From CAZSDP01 sp964605665 (GTDB taxonomy: Bacteria; Planctomycetota; UBA8108; UBA1146): a stretch of DNA of 64,000 nt. This document shows positions 8,677-16,230 of the stretch, one piece after another (within the stretch, counting starts at the first letter, position 1; each line of letters begins with the position of its first letter). The position numbers and the translations under genes are program-made. Below the pieces are notes generated by a model. That model ran no database searches. It saw only the letters and a program-made list of their open reading frames with translations, and had not been told where the DNA came from. The stretch lies in contig CAZSDP010000016.1 of NCBI GenBank assembly GCA_964605665.1, positions 44,917 to 108,916 of the forward strand, written 5' to 3'.

Positions 8677-9081
8677 CTAGTATTGTCGAAAATAGCGGTC
8701 CAAATCATTGCGCGGCCGATCGGAAATCCAATATGAGCTCCGATCAGACTCGATTGACCTCTCCAACAGATCTTTGCGCAGAAGCATCAATAGAAATCCG
8801 AGTGGCGTCACCAGCAAGTAGTATCCGATCGCGAGAATCGAGTGAGTGACCAACCAACCGATTGGATAGGTGAGCCGAATCCAACCGAAGTAAAGAGGCT
8901 TCCGCGTCGCCGCGATGCAGACAAAGGTCAGAGTGACGAGTAGACCGAAAGCCGCCACGGAAACTGCGGCAACCGGAAGCCCCCTCAGAAAGAGAGCGAC
9001 CACCACCAAGGTAAAGGGGAAAAACCCTACCCCGAAGGTCCAGAGCTGCTTGCTGGTCGGTTCCTTCTTCAAATCAATCAT
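8677..9081 (-). CDS. SxtJ-family membrane protein
   Basis: About 134 residues with an amphipathic N-terminus and three likely membrane segments (LWTFGVGFFPFTLVVVALF; LPVAAVSVAAFGLLVTLTFV; LTYPIGWLVTHSILAIGYYL). This is the layout of SxtJ, a small protein found next to carbamoyltransferases in saxitoxin and many other clusters, whose function is not known. ATG 9081 (MIDLKKEP) is preferred over TTG 9090. The carbamoyltransferase stop (9094-9092) lies just upstream, so the two genes are transcribed together and probably translationally coupled. Identity rests on size, topology and neighbourhood. Confidence 0.72.
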   Translation of the reverse strand: MIDLKKEPTSKQLWTFGVGFFPFTLVVVALFLRGLPVAAVSVAAFGLLVTLTFVCIAATRKPLYFGWIRLTYPIGWLVTHSILAIGYYLLVTPLGFLLMLLRKDLLERSIESDRSSYWISDRPRNDLDRYFRQY

Positions 9082-9091
9082 CGCGCTCAAC

Positions 9092-10912
9092 TCAATCTAA
9101 ATCAAACTTCTGTAGATGTTCTTCCGTGCGATACTTCGTTGGTGGCTGATCCCTCTTCAGCATCAAAAAGTCCTCGACGACCAGAGCGTCCATTTCTGTA
9201 ACCATGAAGCACCGATAAGCCTCTGCTGGAGTGCAGACGATCGGCTCACCTCGGATATTGAAGCTCGTGTTCACGATGACCGGCACTCCGGTACGCTCTT
9301 CGACGCGACGTATCAACTCGTGATAGCGGGGATTCGTGTCCCGATGCACGGTCTGAATTCGAGCAGACCCATCGACATGGGTTACCGCTGGGATCTTTGA
9401 TCGCTTTTCGTTCAAGAGATCGAGCCCAGTCAGTCCTTCACGAGACGGCTTGATTTGTATCGACTGGGGAACTTGTGCAACGAGAAGCATGTATGGACTC
9501 GCGACTCCACCGAGTTCAAACCACTTCGATGCTTCCTCCTCCACAACCGCAGGAGCAAAGGGGCGAAACGACTCGCGAAACTTGATCTTGAGGTTGAGCT
9601 GCTTTTGCATCTCAGCATTGGTTGCATCCCCGAGGATACTTCGGGCCCCGAGAGCACGCGGGCCAAACTCCATCCTGCCTTGGAACCAACCGACGACCTT
9701 GCCCTCTGCGATCAGGTCTGCGACTTCGTCGACCAGCTGATTCTCAGGGAGCTCGCGATAGGTCGATCCTTCAGACTCCAACTCTTCTCGAACTTCCGCC
9801 GTAGCAAACTGGGGCCCCAAGTACGATCCTGATTGAGAATCGGGCTGCTGCGAATCTCGCGGGTTCTCCAGCAACTGATGCCAAACGAAGAGCGCAGAGC
9901 CCAAGGCTCCCCCAGCGTCTCCCGCCGCCGGTTGAATCCAAATCTTGTCAAATGGACTCTCTCGGAGGATCCGACCGTTGCCGACGCAGTTGAGAGCTAC
10001 CCCTCCTGCCAAGCAGAGATTGGAGAGTCCGGTACTCTCATGAAGGTTCTTCGCCGATCGCAGCATCACGTCTTCGCAGACCTTCTGAATCGAGGCGGCG
10101 AGATCCATCTCTCGCGCGGTGAGGGGAGATTCCGGCACCCTTGGAGGTCCACCGAAGAGACGATGGAACTTCTTGGAGGTCATCGTCAAACCTTGGCAGT
10201 AATTGAAATAGCTCATGTTGAGTCGAAATGAGCCGTCCGCCTTGAGATCGATGAGCTCCTCGAGAATCTGATCTGCGTATCTCGGAGTGCCATATGGTGC
10301 AAGGCCCATCACCTTGTACTCTCCCGAGTTGACCTTGAACCCGAGATAGTATGTGAACGCCGAATAGAGGAGACCGACAGAGTGTGGAAACTTCAGGTGA
10401 TGCGTGAGCTCAATGCGACTGCCAGACCCGACCCCCAACGTTGTTGTCGCCCACTCGCCAACCCCATCGAGAGTCAGAATCGCCGCCTCCTCGAACGGTG
10501 ACGGATAGAAGGCACTCGCAGCGTGCGATTCGTGGTGCTCTGGAAAGACCAGCCGTTTGTCATAACCAGGAAGCCCCTTCCCAATCGCCCGACGAAGAAA
10601 GAGTTTCTGCCCCACCCACTGTGGAATCGCCTTGGTGAAAGACTGAAATCCGATCGGCGCATAACTGAGATAGGTTTCGAGCAGCCGCTCAAATTTTCGA
10701 AACGGCTTTTCGTAGAAAGTCACGTAGTCGAGATCAGCAGGGGTCAGCCCTGCCTGATCGAGACAATACTCGATCGACTTGCTGGGAAATCCAGGATCGT
10801 GTTTTACACGACTGAATCGCTCTTCTTGGGCCGCTGCAGCGATCTCCCCGTCGACCACTAAAGCTGCGGCCGAGTCGTGATAAAAGGCAGATATCCCGAG
10901 AATTGCCGTCAC
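9092..10912 (-). CDS. NodU/CmcH-family carbamoyltransferase
   Basis: 606 residues, the usual length for this family. The N-terminal ASKHA-type domain begins ILGISAFYHDSAAALVVDGE, followed by AQEERFSRVKHDPGFP, HHESHAASAFYPSPF, TLDGVGEW and LAGGVALNCVGNGRIL. The C-terminal domain carries GWFQGRMEFGPRALGARSIL, FRPFAPAV and VIVNTSFNIRGEPIV. Members transfer carbamoyl from carbamoyl phosphate to a hydroxyl of a sugar or natural product. The open frame extends upstream to 11146, but GTG 10912 begins exactly where homology begins and lies 13 nt after the stop of the SGNH gene, so it is taken as the start. The substrate is unknown. Neighbouring SGNH, SxtJ and DUF5989 genes suggest a surface glycan or lipid-linked product. 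Confidence 0.93.
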   Translation of the reverse strand: MTAILGISAFYHDSAAALVVDGEIAAAAQEERFSRVKHDPGFPSKSIEYCLDQAGLTPADLDYVTFYEKPFRKFERLLETYLSYAPIGFQSFTKAIPQWVGQKLFLRRAIGKGLPGYDKRLVFPEHHESHAASAFYPSPFEEAAILTLDGVGEWATTTLGVGSGSRIELTHHLKFPHSVGLLYSAFTYYLGFKVNSGEYKVMGLAPYGTPRYADQILEELIDLKADGSFRLNMSYFNYCQGLTMTSKKFHRLFGGPPRVPESPLTAREMDLAASIQKVCEDVMLRSAKNLHESTGLSNLCLAGGVALNCVGNGRILRESPFDKIWIQPAAGDAGGALGSALFVWHQLLENPRDSQQPDSQSGSYLGPQFATAEVREELESEGSTYRELPENQLVDEVADLIAEGKVVGWFQGRMEFGPRALGARSILGDATNAEMQKQLNLKIKFRESFRPFAPAVVEEEASKWFELGGVASPYMLLVAQVPQSIQIKPSREGLTGLDLLNEKRSKIPAVTHVDGSARIQTVHRDTNPRYHELIRRVEERTGVPVIVNTSFNIRGEPIVCTPAEAYRCFMVTEMDALVVEDFLMLKRDQPPTKYRTEEHLQKFDLD

Positions 10913-10925
10913 GGCGTCTGCCCCA

Positions 10926-12032
10926 TCATTCCGTTGGAAGAAGTCCGCGCGCACCCGCTCGTTCGACGATTGCTTGAGCGAAGCGGGTCGAAGCATTCGC
11001 ACTGTAGTGAACACAATCGACGTACTGTGGAACGGTTCCTCCCTGAAGAACATCTCCACACCAGACAAACCGGTCTCCAAAGTTCCCGGCTTCTGCCGCA
11101 AGACGGAAGAACTTGTATCCCCAAGCACACAACTCATGCCCGGCAAAGAGAGCTCGATACGGATAGGTGCTCTCTGTCACATCAAACTGAGCGAAAGGAA
11201 CCGGCTGCCCCACAAAGACGACAGGAACCGCGAATTCTGCCGCCATGCCGCGAATCAAGCGGGTGTTTGCAGCGTATCGCTCGAGAATCGCTTCCACGGC
11301 CGGAGGGTACTGATCTTTCGTCAATGCCGTCCGTCCCCGCAATGGCAAATCAGGCGCGACCTGCTGAGCGAGCACGGTCGTGAATTCAGGATCACCGTCG
11401 TAGAAGTAGTAGTCATTGAGCCCATCGATGAAGATCGCCATATCTGGCTTCATGCCATCGCTGAGCAACTGTGCGAAAAGTATCCGCTCTTGAGTGGAGA
11501 AAAAGTAACCGCGACCGAAGTTGTAACATTCGACATTGCGATCTGGGTAATGGGCCGCGAGAGAGTCCTCAAGGCGATTGACAACCGTCTCCTCGTTCGG
11601 CAAGCCGTAACCAAAAGTGGTGGAGCCACCAAAAACGAAGACCACGAAGTCTTCGTCTCGAGGTGGCCAGACTTCGGGAAGATCACCTTGGCGAAACCCA
11701 GCGGGGGTTGTGACCACAAATTTTTGACTCACGGTAAATGGGGCGAATTGAACGAACGGCTCAAAACGATACCGCAAGCTCCAAGACTCTCGTTGCAATT
11801 GATCGATTTCGCCGGGGGAGAGTTCGGGGTAGACCTTTTCGAAGTCGACGTCTGGATAGGCTTCGCGAATCAGATTTGGATTAACCGCGGGGAAGATACT
11901 CCCCGAGGTTGCCACCCCATCGGGCAACTTGTTCCAAAGCCACACGATAACTGCAGCTTCCGACAACATGACGAAGAGCAGGATCGTCACGACCCGAAAC
12001 GCCGTCTTCAGTCTTGGATCATGGGAACTCAA
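10926..12032 (-). CDS. SGNH/GDSL-like hydrolase with N-terminal membrane anchor
   Basis: 368 residues. An N-terminal hydrophobic segment (AFRVVTILLFVMLSEAAVIV) should anchor or export the protein. The rest has SGNH hydrolase blocks: FVFGGSTTFGYG with the nucleophile Ser, CYNFGRGYFF, IFIDGLNDYYFYDG (block III) and DCVHYS with the catalytic Asp/His near the C-terminus. Such enzymes add or remove acyl groups on sugars and lipids. The start is TTG 12032. It is first in a tight minus-strand run: 13 nt before the carbamoyltransferase, followed by SxtJ and DUF5989 genes. That makes an acyl/carbamoyl decoration role on the same substrate plausible, as an inference from context only. Confidence 0.75.
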   Translation of the reverse strand: MSSHDPRLKTAFRVVTILLFVMLSEAAVIVWLWNKLPDGVATSGSIFPAVNPNLIREAYPDVDFEKVYPELSPGEIDQLQRESWSLRYRFEPFVQFAPFTVSQKFVVTTPAGFRQGDLPEVWPPRDEDFVVFVFGGSTTFGYGLPNEETVVNRLEDSLAAHYPDRNVECYNFGRGYFFSTQERILFAQLLSDGMKPDMAIFIDGLNDYYFYDGDPEFTTVLAQQVAPDLPLRGRTALTKDQYPPAVEAILERYAANTRLIRGMAAEFAVPVVFVGQPVPFAQFDVTESTYPYRALFAGHELCAWGYKFFRLAAEAGNFGDRFVWCGDVLQGGTVPQYVDCVHYSANASTRFAQAIVERAGARGLLPTE

Positions 12033-12132
12033 GTGAAGTCTCTCATCCTTGAGGAACGATCTCCGTACCGAAGATCAATCAACACAAGCTCGTCTCCATC
12101 GAGTCCGATTCTCAACGGCTAATTTGAGCACG

Positions 12133-12711
12133 TCAATCGGTGTTGCCCCCTCGACGGTGCTGGGGGCCGGATTCTTCCGAGCGGGTTGTTGGCAATCGCT
12201 CCGGTGACGAGCTGCCCAAGCTGAATTGCGATCTTTGGTCATCGTCACGCATATCGATCAACAAATTTCGAGCGTCGAGTTGGTGATCACCCAGATCCGC
12301 GAGAAGCCAAGCGAGTTCCGCGAGAAACTTGAAGAGGCTGAAGAGAAATCCGCCGAGCAAACACCAACCAATCAAAGCCAGAGCGAACCATGCTGGCGCC
12401 GAAAAGAGTCCTCCCTGCCACATCCAAACGGTGACCCCAGTTCCGGCGATCGTCAGTCCGAGCATCAGATACGTCGCCAAGATCAGAAACCGACTGAGAA
12501 CTCGCAACTTCCCAAAGCGACTGGAAGTTCCAGGATTGAAGTTCCTCACGCCTTGGAAAGACCCTGCTGACCTCTCGTCTGCCGAAAAGCGCCGCGCCTC
12601 CTCGCGTTCGCGCTCTTCGATCAGGGCGATCCGTTCCGCCTGCTCGCTCTTCCAATCACTTCGAGCCGCGTCACGAGAGGATCGTTTTCTCTTGGTCGGT
12701 TTTTTGGACAT
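12133..12711 (-). CDS. Unrecognised two-TM membrane protein
   Basis: 192 residues from ATG 12711 (MSKKPTKRKRSSRDAARSDW). The open frame reaches 12780, but this start opens a typical Lys/Arg-rich N-terminus. A charged coiled-coil-like segment (SEQAERIALIEEREREEARR) is followed by two membrane segments (LILATYLMLGLTIAGTGVTV and FALALIGWCLLGGFLFSLF) and a hydrophilic tail (LADLGDHQLDARNLLIDMRD). No family was recognised. It lies 100 nt upstream of the SGNH gene on the same strand and could be the first gene of that operon, or stand alone. Confidence 0.6.
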   Translation of the reverse strand: MSKKPTKRKRSSRDAARSDWKSEQAERIALIEEREREEARRFSADERSAGSFQGVRNFNPGTSSRFGKLRVLSRFLILATYLMLGLTIAGTGVTVWMWQGGLFSAPAWFALALIGWCLLGGFLFSLFKFLAELAWLLADLGDHQLDARNLLIDMRDDDQRSQFSLGSSSPERLPTTRSEESGPQHRRGGNTD

Positions 12712-12830
12712 CACTCGACTTTCTGCCGCAGAGCCATCAAACCCTACGGTAACCGCTCGGTGAGTTCGCTGCGACAACAACGGCGCTCATCCGAACAATC
12801 TAAATCTGAGGCCCCAATTCCCAACCCATA

Positions 12831-12869
12831 AAAAAACCGACCCGCTTGGCAAGTTGCAAAGCGGGTCGG
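12831..12869 (-). terminator. Rho-independent terminator of the HEAT protein gene
   Basis: 11-bp stem (12859-12869 with 12837-12847) followed on the minus strand by six T (12836-12831), 29 nt beyond the stop of the HEAT gene. Textbook intrinsic terminator. Confidence 0.9.
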
Positions 12870-12897
12870 AACCTAGCACACACCTCGTGTGGAGGAA

Positions 12898-15078
12898 TCA
12901 GTTTCCTGGCTGCATGGCGCGACGGATGTCGCCACCTGAGCCAGGAATCATCCCCTTGGCACGATGCGCTGCGCGCTGAATTTGAACATTGCTCGAACTC
13001 CCCATGCTCTCGAGGATGCTGCGAGTCGCAGGCTGAATGTCTGCTCCTCGGAACACATCACCGAGTGCCTTGAGGGCGGCAATTTGCAACTCTGGGGTGG
13101 TCGCATCTCCCTCTTGGAGGATTCGAACCAGGGCCCCTTCTGCGCGCTTCACTCCGAGACTTGCCAAGGCCCGACAAGCCGGAATGCGAACTGTATCATT
13201 AGGATTCTCGAGGGCGGAAACGAGCGCCATCGCCGAACTCGACAAGTCGAATCCAGTCTCTCGCGCTGCCAGATAGCGAATCGCCTCGGCCGCACGCGCG
13301 GCGATCATCTCATCCTCTGCTTTCGATCCTTCGAGAATGCCTGCGAGCAAGCTGTCGCGAAGGCGAAGAGGATCGATCGAGCGGTTGATCACCAAGATCC
13401 CATCCTCTTCAGAGGCGTATGTCGCTTCATTCTCTGCGAGGTCCGCATCGTCAGACATCACGATGATCGGAATGTTGCGGGTGCGGTAGTCAGAACGAAG
13501 GCGACGGATCAACTGAGCAGTGGGCATATCTTCGAGCCCGGGCGCGAGAACAATCAGGTCTTTCGGAAGAGCCAAGGCTCGCTCGAGCCCTCCGATTGCC
13601 GTGTTGTCATTCCAACTCGAGACATTGGCACGCTCCAAGATCGACGCTGCATGGAGGTGATCCTCTTCTTTGGGGAACACCGTCAGCGCGACGCGTCGAC
13701 CGGCGGTCGTGAGTCCTTCGTTGAGGTGATCGACCACATCGTCACCCGCCGAAAAACCACCGCGAGGATTCATGTATGCAATGCACTCCGCTGCAGCGAA
13801 ACGAACACCTCGGTGATCGAACTTCAGCGCGCGGGTGAGGGCGCCCGGGATCGACTCTGCACGAGTTCCCGGCGTCACGAATGACTGAACCGCTTGAATC
13901 AACTCGGCCGCAACGTCAGGGCGACGTTCTTCCAGCGCGAGGTCAACTGCGTCGAGGAGGATCGAGCCAGCGATCGCATAGGCTTGGCTCTTGACCAGCT
14001 CCATTTCGAGTTCACGAGCTCGGATCTCCGCGATACGAGACTCATCGGCAGTTCCTTCAGCAACCTGAGCGGCCACGACGTCGGCGACTTCAGCGAACTC
14101 TGCGAATCGCGCCATCAGATTACATGCAGCCAAAACGTGAGCATTTTGGCTCCCCGGATCGACCGCCAGTGCGTCACCGATCAACTGCGCGGCCCGGAGC
14201 TCATTCAACTCCCAGCCTTCGCAAGCTTGATGCGAGAGGTTTTCACCGTCGATCATCCAGATCAGAGGATCATGGTAACTGCGGGTGAGGTAGGAAGAGT
14301 CGTTGTAGAAACGGTTCGCCTGCGCGACGAGTGCGTCGACGGCGGATTGGTTCGAACCACCCAGTTTGTTTGCGGCTTCACGCGCTGCAACCCTGACCAG
14401 CGAGTCGGGGTGGGTTTCCGCCACCATCAGCAAGCTGGGAACCGCAGCGGGATTTCCGATTCGTTGCAGCGCACTGATCGCCGCTTGAACCTGACGAACT
14501 TCGCTGCTCTGCAGCACCCGGCAAAGGGGCAACACCGCATCGTCTGCGAGTTTCACGATCGCCAGAATTGCCGCAACTCGAACCGGAGCGTCCGCTTCGG
14601 CGGTCCGCGCGACTAACCCCGGGAGGAGGTAAACGCCGTGCGTGTTCACCGCTTCGATCAGCGCCTTCGTCTTCTCGAGGCGATCTCCTGAACTGAAGTA
14701 TGCCGAAAGCGCGGCATCGATCCGGCTCGGATCGCTTTCGCGTCGACGCACTTCGGTGGAGCTCAGCTCCATCAGAGTCTTCAGCTGTCCTTCCAGAGTT
14801 CCGTTGTCTCCCCTGAGGGAGGCAAGGAGTTGCTGGTAACCAACTTTCTCGATCCACGCGAGGGCTTCCTCGCTGGTGACATCGAGCATCAGGGCTTTCT
14901 CGAACTTCTGCTGCGCAGCATCGAGTTGGTCCTGGCGGAGAAGGGACAACCCCTCATTCAGGAGCTGTTCCACATCGGGACGAATCTGGGCCGAAAGGTC
15001 GAGTCCCGCCCCTAGGACGAGGCTCAAGGCCAAGGCCGCGAGGAAACCTCGCGTCCGGATTCCCGCGATCCGCTTCAT
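12898..15078 (-). CDS. Exported TPR/HEAT-repeat protein with a receiver-like domain
   Basis: 726 residues from ATG 15078 (AAGGGA seven bases upstream; the open frame extends further but this start opens a signal peptide, MKRIAGIRTRGFLAALALSL to LSAQ). Residues about 30-70 are TPR-like. HEAT repeats follow near 140-260 (VRVAAILAIVKLADDAVLPL, AAISALQRIGNPAAVPSLL) and again near the C-terminus (VRIPACRALASLGVKRAEGA). Between them, at about 455-560, is an alpha/beta region resembling a response-regulator receiver: RVALTVFPKEEDHLHAASIL, then DLIVLAPGLEDMPTAQLIRR, then IPIIVMSDDADLAENEATYA. The D-x5 loop and PIIVMS strand look receiver-like, but the final Lys motif is unclear. A receiver fold outside the cytoplasm would be odd. 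Function unknown. A strong terminator follows. Confidence 0.75.
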   Translation of the reverse strand: MKRIAGIRTRGFLAALALSLVLGAGLDLSAQIRPDVEQLLNEGLSLLRQDQLDAAQQKFEKALMLDVTSEEALAWIEKVGYQQLLASLRGDNGTLEGQLKTLMELSSTEVRRRESDPSRIDAALSAYFSSGDRLEKTKALIEAVNTHGVYLLPGLVARTAEADAPVRVAAILAIVKLADDAVLPLCRVLQSSEVRQVQAAISALQRIGNPAAVPSLLMVAETHPDSLVRVAAREAANKLGGSNQSAVDALVAQANRFYNDSSYLTRSYHDPLIWMIDGENLSHQACEGWELNELRAAQLIGDALAVDPGSQNAHVLAACNLMARFAEFAEVADVVAAQVAEGTADESRIAEIRARELEMELVKSQAYAIAGSILLDAVDLALEERRPDVAAELIQAVQSFVTPGTRAESIPGALTRALKFDHRGVRFAAAECIAYMNPRGGFSAGDDVVDHLNEGLTTAGRRVALTVFPKEEDHLHAASILERANVSSWNDNTAIGGLERALALPKDLIVLAPGLEDMPTAQLIRRLRSDYRTRNIPIIVMSDDADLAENEATYASEEDGILVINRSIDPLRLRDSLLAGILEGSKAEDEMIAARAAEAIRYLAARETGFDLSSSAMALVSALENPNDTVRIPACRALASLGVKRAEGALVRILQEGDATTPELQIAALKALGDVFRGADIQPATRSILESMGSSSNVQIQRAAHRAKGMIPGSGGDIRRAMQPGN

Positions 15079-15564
15079 ATCGACATCCCTTTCCGGGCTG
15101 CGCTGCCCACCTACCTTCGCCGGTCTCTGAATCTCCATCTGAAGCGAGTCAGACGGAAAAATCGTCCCGGTCAGGCCGTTCCCCAACACATGTTGAGGAT
15201 CCCCATCCTCGACCAGGTCCCCGATGGATCACGATCCTTGATGGATCTCTCTGATCCGAGTCCCAGCAGAAGGCCCGACGCAATTGCAAAGCCACGCGGC
15301 TTCACGACGTCGGATGCGGGTCATTTAATTCCCTGTTCCAAAGTTCTGAGCGACGTCCATCGCAGTGCGGACGAAGCCAGAAGTGATGTACACGTCCTCA
15401 CCCAGCTCTCGGTTCACAACCGCCATAGTGCGGACGACTCCCGAGAGTCGAGCTGTGATCATGTGTGCTTCCATGCTTTCCCGATACACCGGAAATCAGC
15501 GATCGGGATCACCGCGGGAGGACCGCGGTGCGGTGTAACAGTACGGTCGAACACAGTAAAAGTG

Positions 15565-15584
15565 GAGAAGGGTTCCCCCTTCTC
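15565..15584 (-). terminator. Terminator of the 15.6-kb minus-strand transcript
   Basis: Perfect 8-bp stem (15584-15577 with 15572-15565), 4-nt loop, followed on the minus strand after CAC by TTTT (15561-15558). It lies 20 nt beyond the stop of the small ORF. Confidence 0.65.
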
Positions 15585-15603
15585 AATTGAGGCAACTCCA
15601 CCT

Positions 15604-15852
15604 CTAGATCGACTCCCCGATCGAAAGGTAGTGGGTCACATGACCCATCGCAAAGCTCCACTCGTCGTTTCCGAGGAAGCACACTTGAAAGCCGAGATAA
15701 GCTCCGATCGAGGACCCACGGTCCTTGATCGGTCCCCACTCATTCGACCCAATCCGAACATCTACAACCGAGGCACCAACAAATTGAAAGAGCTTCTCGA
15801 TTCGAAGCCCAACAATCGTAAAATCTCCTCGGTCCCCGGTTTCCACCCACAC
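15604..15852 (-). CDS. Possible 82-residue protein, unrecognised
   Basis: Frame from GTG 15852 (MWVETGDRGDFTIVGLRIEK) to TAG at 15604, lying inside the transcript predicted between the promoter at 16.0 kb and the terminator at 15.57 kb. Third-position GC is moderate and similar to neighbouring genes, and the sequence has no obvious low-complexity bias. There is no convincing ribosome site before the GTG, the 5' leader would be about 140 nt, and the frame overlaps several strong RNA stems. No family was recognised. It is listed as the alternative to the structured-RNA reading. Confidence 0.3.
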   Translation of the reverse strand: MWVETGDRGDFTIVGLRIEKLFQFVGASVVDVRIGSNEWGPIKDRGSSIGAYLGFQVCFLGNDEWSFAMGHVTHYLSIGESI

Positions 15853-15875
15853 AGTGTAACCAGCTCTGCAGGCTC

Positions 15876-15909
15876 TGCGCGATACAGCAATCTGCGCGAT
15901 ACAGCAATC
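15876..15909. repeat. 17-bp tandem duplication
   Basis: Two perfect copies of TGCGCGATACAGCAATC, at 15876-15892 and 15893-15909, inside the 5' domain of the candidate RNA. Confidence 0.95.
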
Positions 15910-16000
15910 TGTCGACGACAGCCTGAGGTACGCAGTTTACCGCAGCATGCAGTTCACCAAGTGGAACCGACGACGAAACTGTTGAAGTCGGAGTATGGCG

Positions 16001-16028
16001 ATTATATCAGGACGACAAGATGCGTCAA
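16001..16028 (-). promoter_or_regulatory. Near-consensus sigma-70 promoter
   Basis: On the minus strand, TTGACG (16028-16023), a 16-nt spacer, then a perfect TATAAT (16006-16001). It points toward the structured region and small ORF at 15.6-15.9 kb, not toward larC. Confidence 0.75.
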
Positions 16029-16230
16029 CACGCCCAAAACGGGCAGCATCACCGCCAGAAACCCAAATTTGTCGCCCCTGAGGCCGCTCTGGGATGATGA
16101 AAGGAGTGGCAGTCAGGACAATGAGATCTTTCGGGACAAATCAGTCAGTACGGTCAAAAATGGGTCCGAGAAGGTCCTGTCAGAGGATTCGATCTCTGGC
16201 AGAATCGGAGCCTTCGACGAAAGCGAGAGA

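Larger units (their letters stand above)
15555..15994 (-). ncRNA. Candidate structured RNA of about 440 nt
   Basis: The predicted transcript starts about 7 nt after a near-consensus promoter (16028-16001) and ends at a hairpin with a short T-run. Stems seen by eye are: 15961-15968 with 15838-15846 (8 bp, one bulge); a CAGGCT/AGCCTG stem enclosing the 17-bp duplication; 15827-15833 with 15767-15773 (7 bp); 15732-15721 with 15715-15704 (two 6-bp blocks around one mismatch, 3-nt loop); 15646-15633; and the terminal hairpin. No conserved RNase P, tmRNA, SRP or 6S sequence was found. The competing view is a short protein gene (15604-15852) in the same transcript. The boundaries are inferred from promoter and terminator. 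Confidence 0.45.
15079..16230. other. 1.15-kb stretch without a firm protein gene
   Basis: Lies between the divergent HEAT gene and larC. A plus-strand frame open from 15190 is in phase with LarC but has no family-like content before 16231, so it is treated as spurious. The minus strand of 15555-16028 holds a near-consensus promoter, structured sequence and a terminator (annotated separately). Another small dyad of CCGCGG repeats sits near 15510-15527. Confidence 0.5.

Noticed and set aside
15190..16230. Long plus-strand frame joined in phase to LarC
   Set aside because: It would add 347 residues without family-like content before the conserved LarC start, and it overlaps the minus-strand promoter and structured region.
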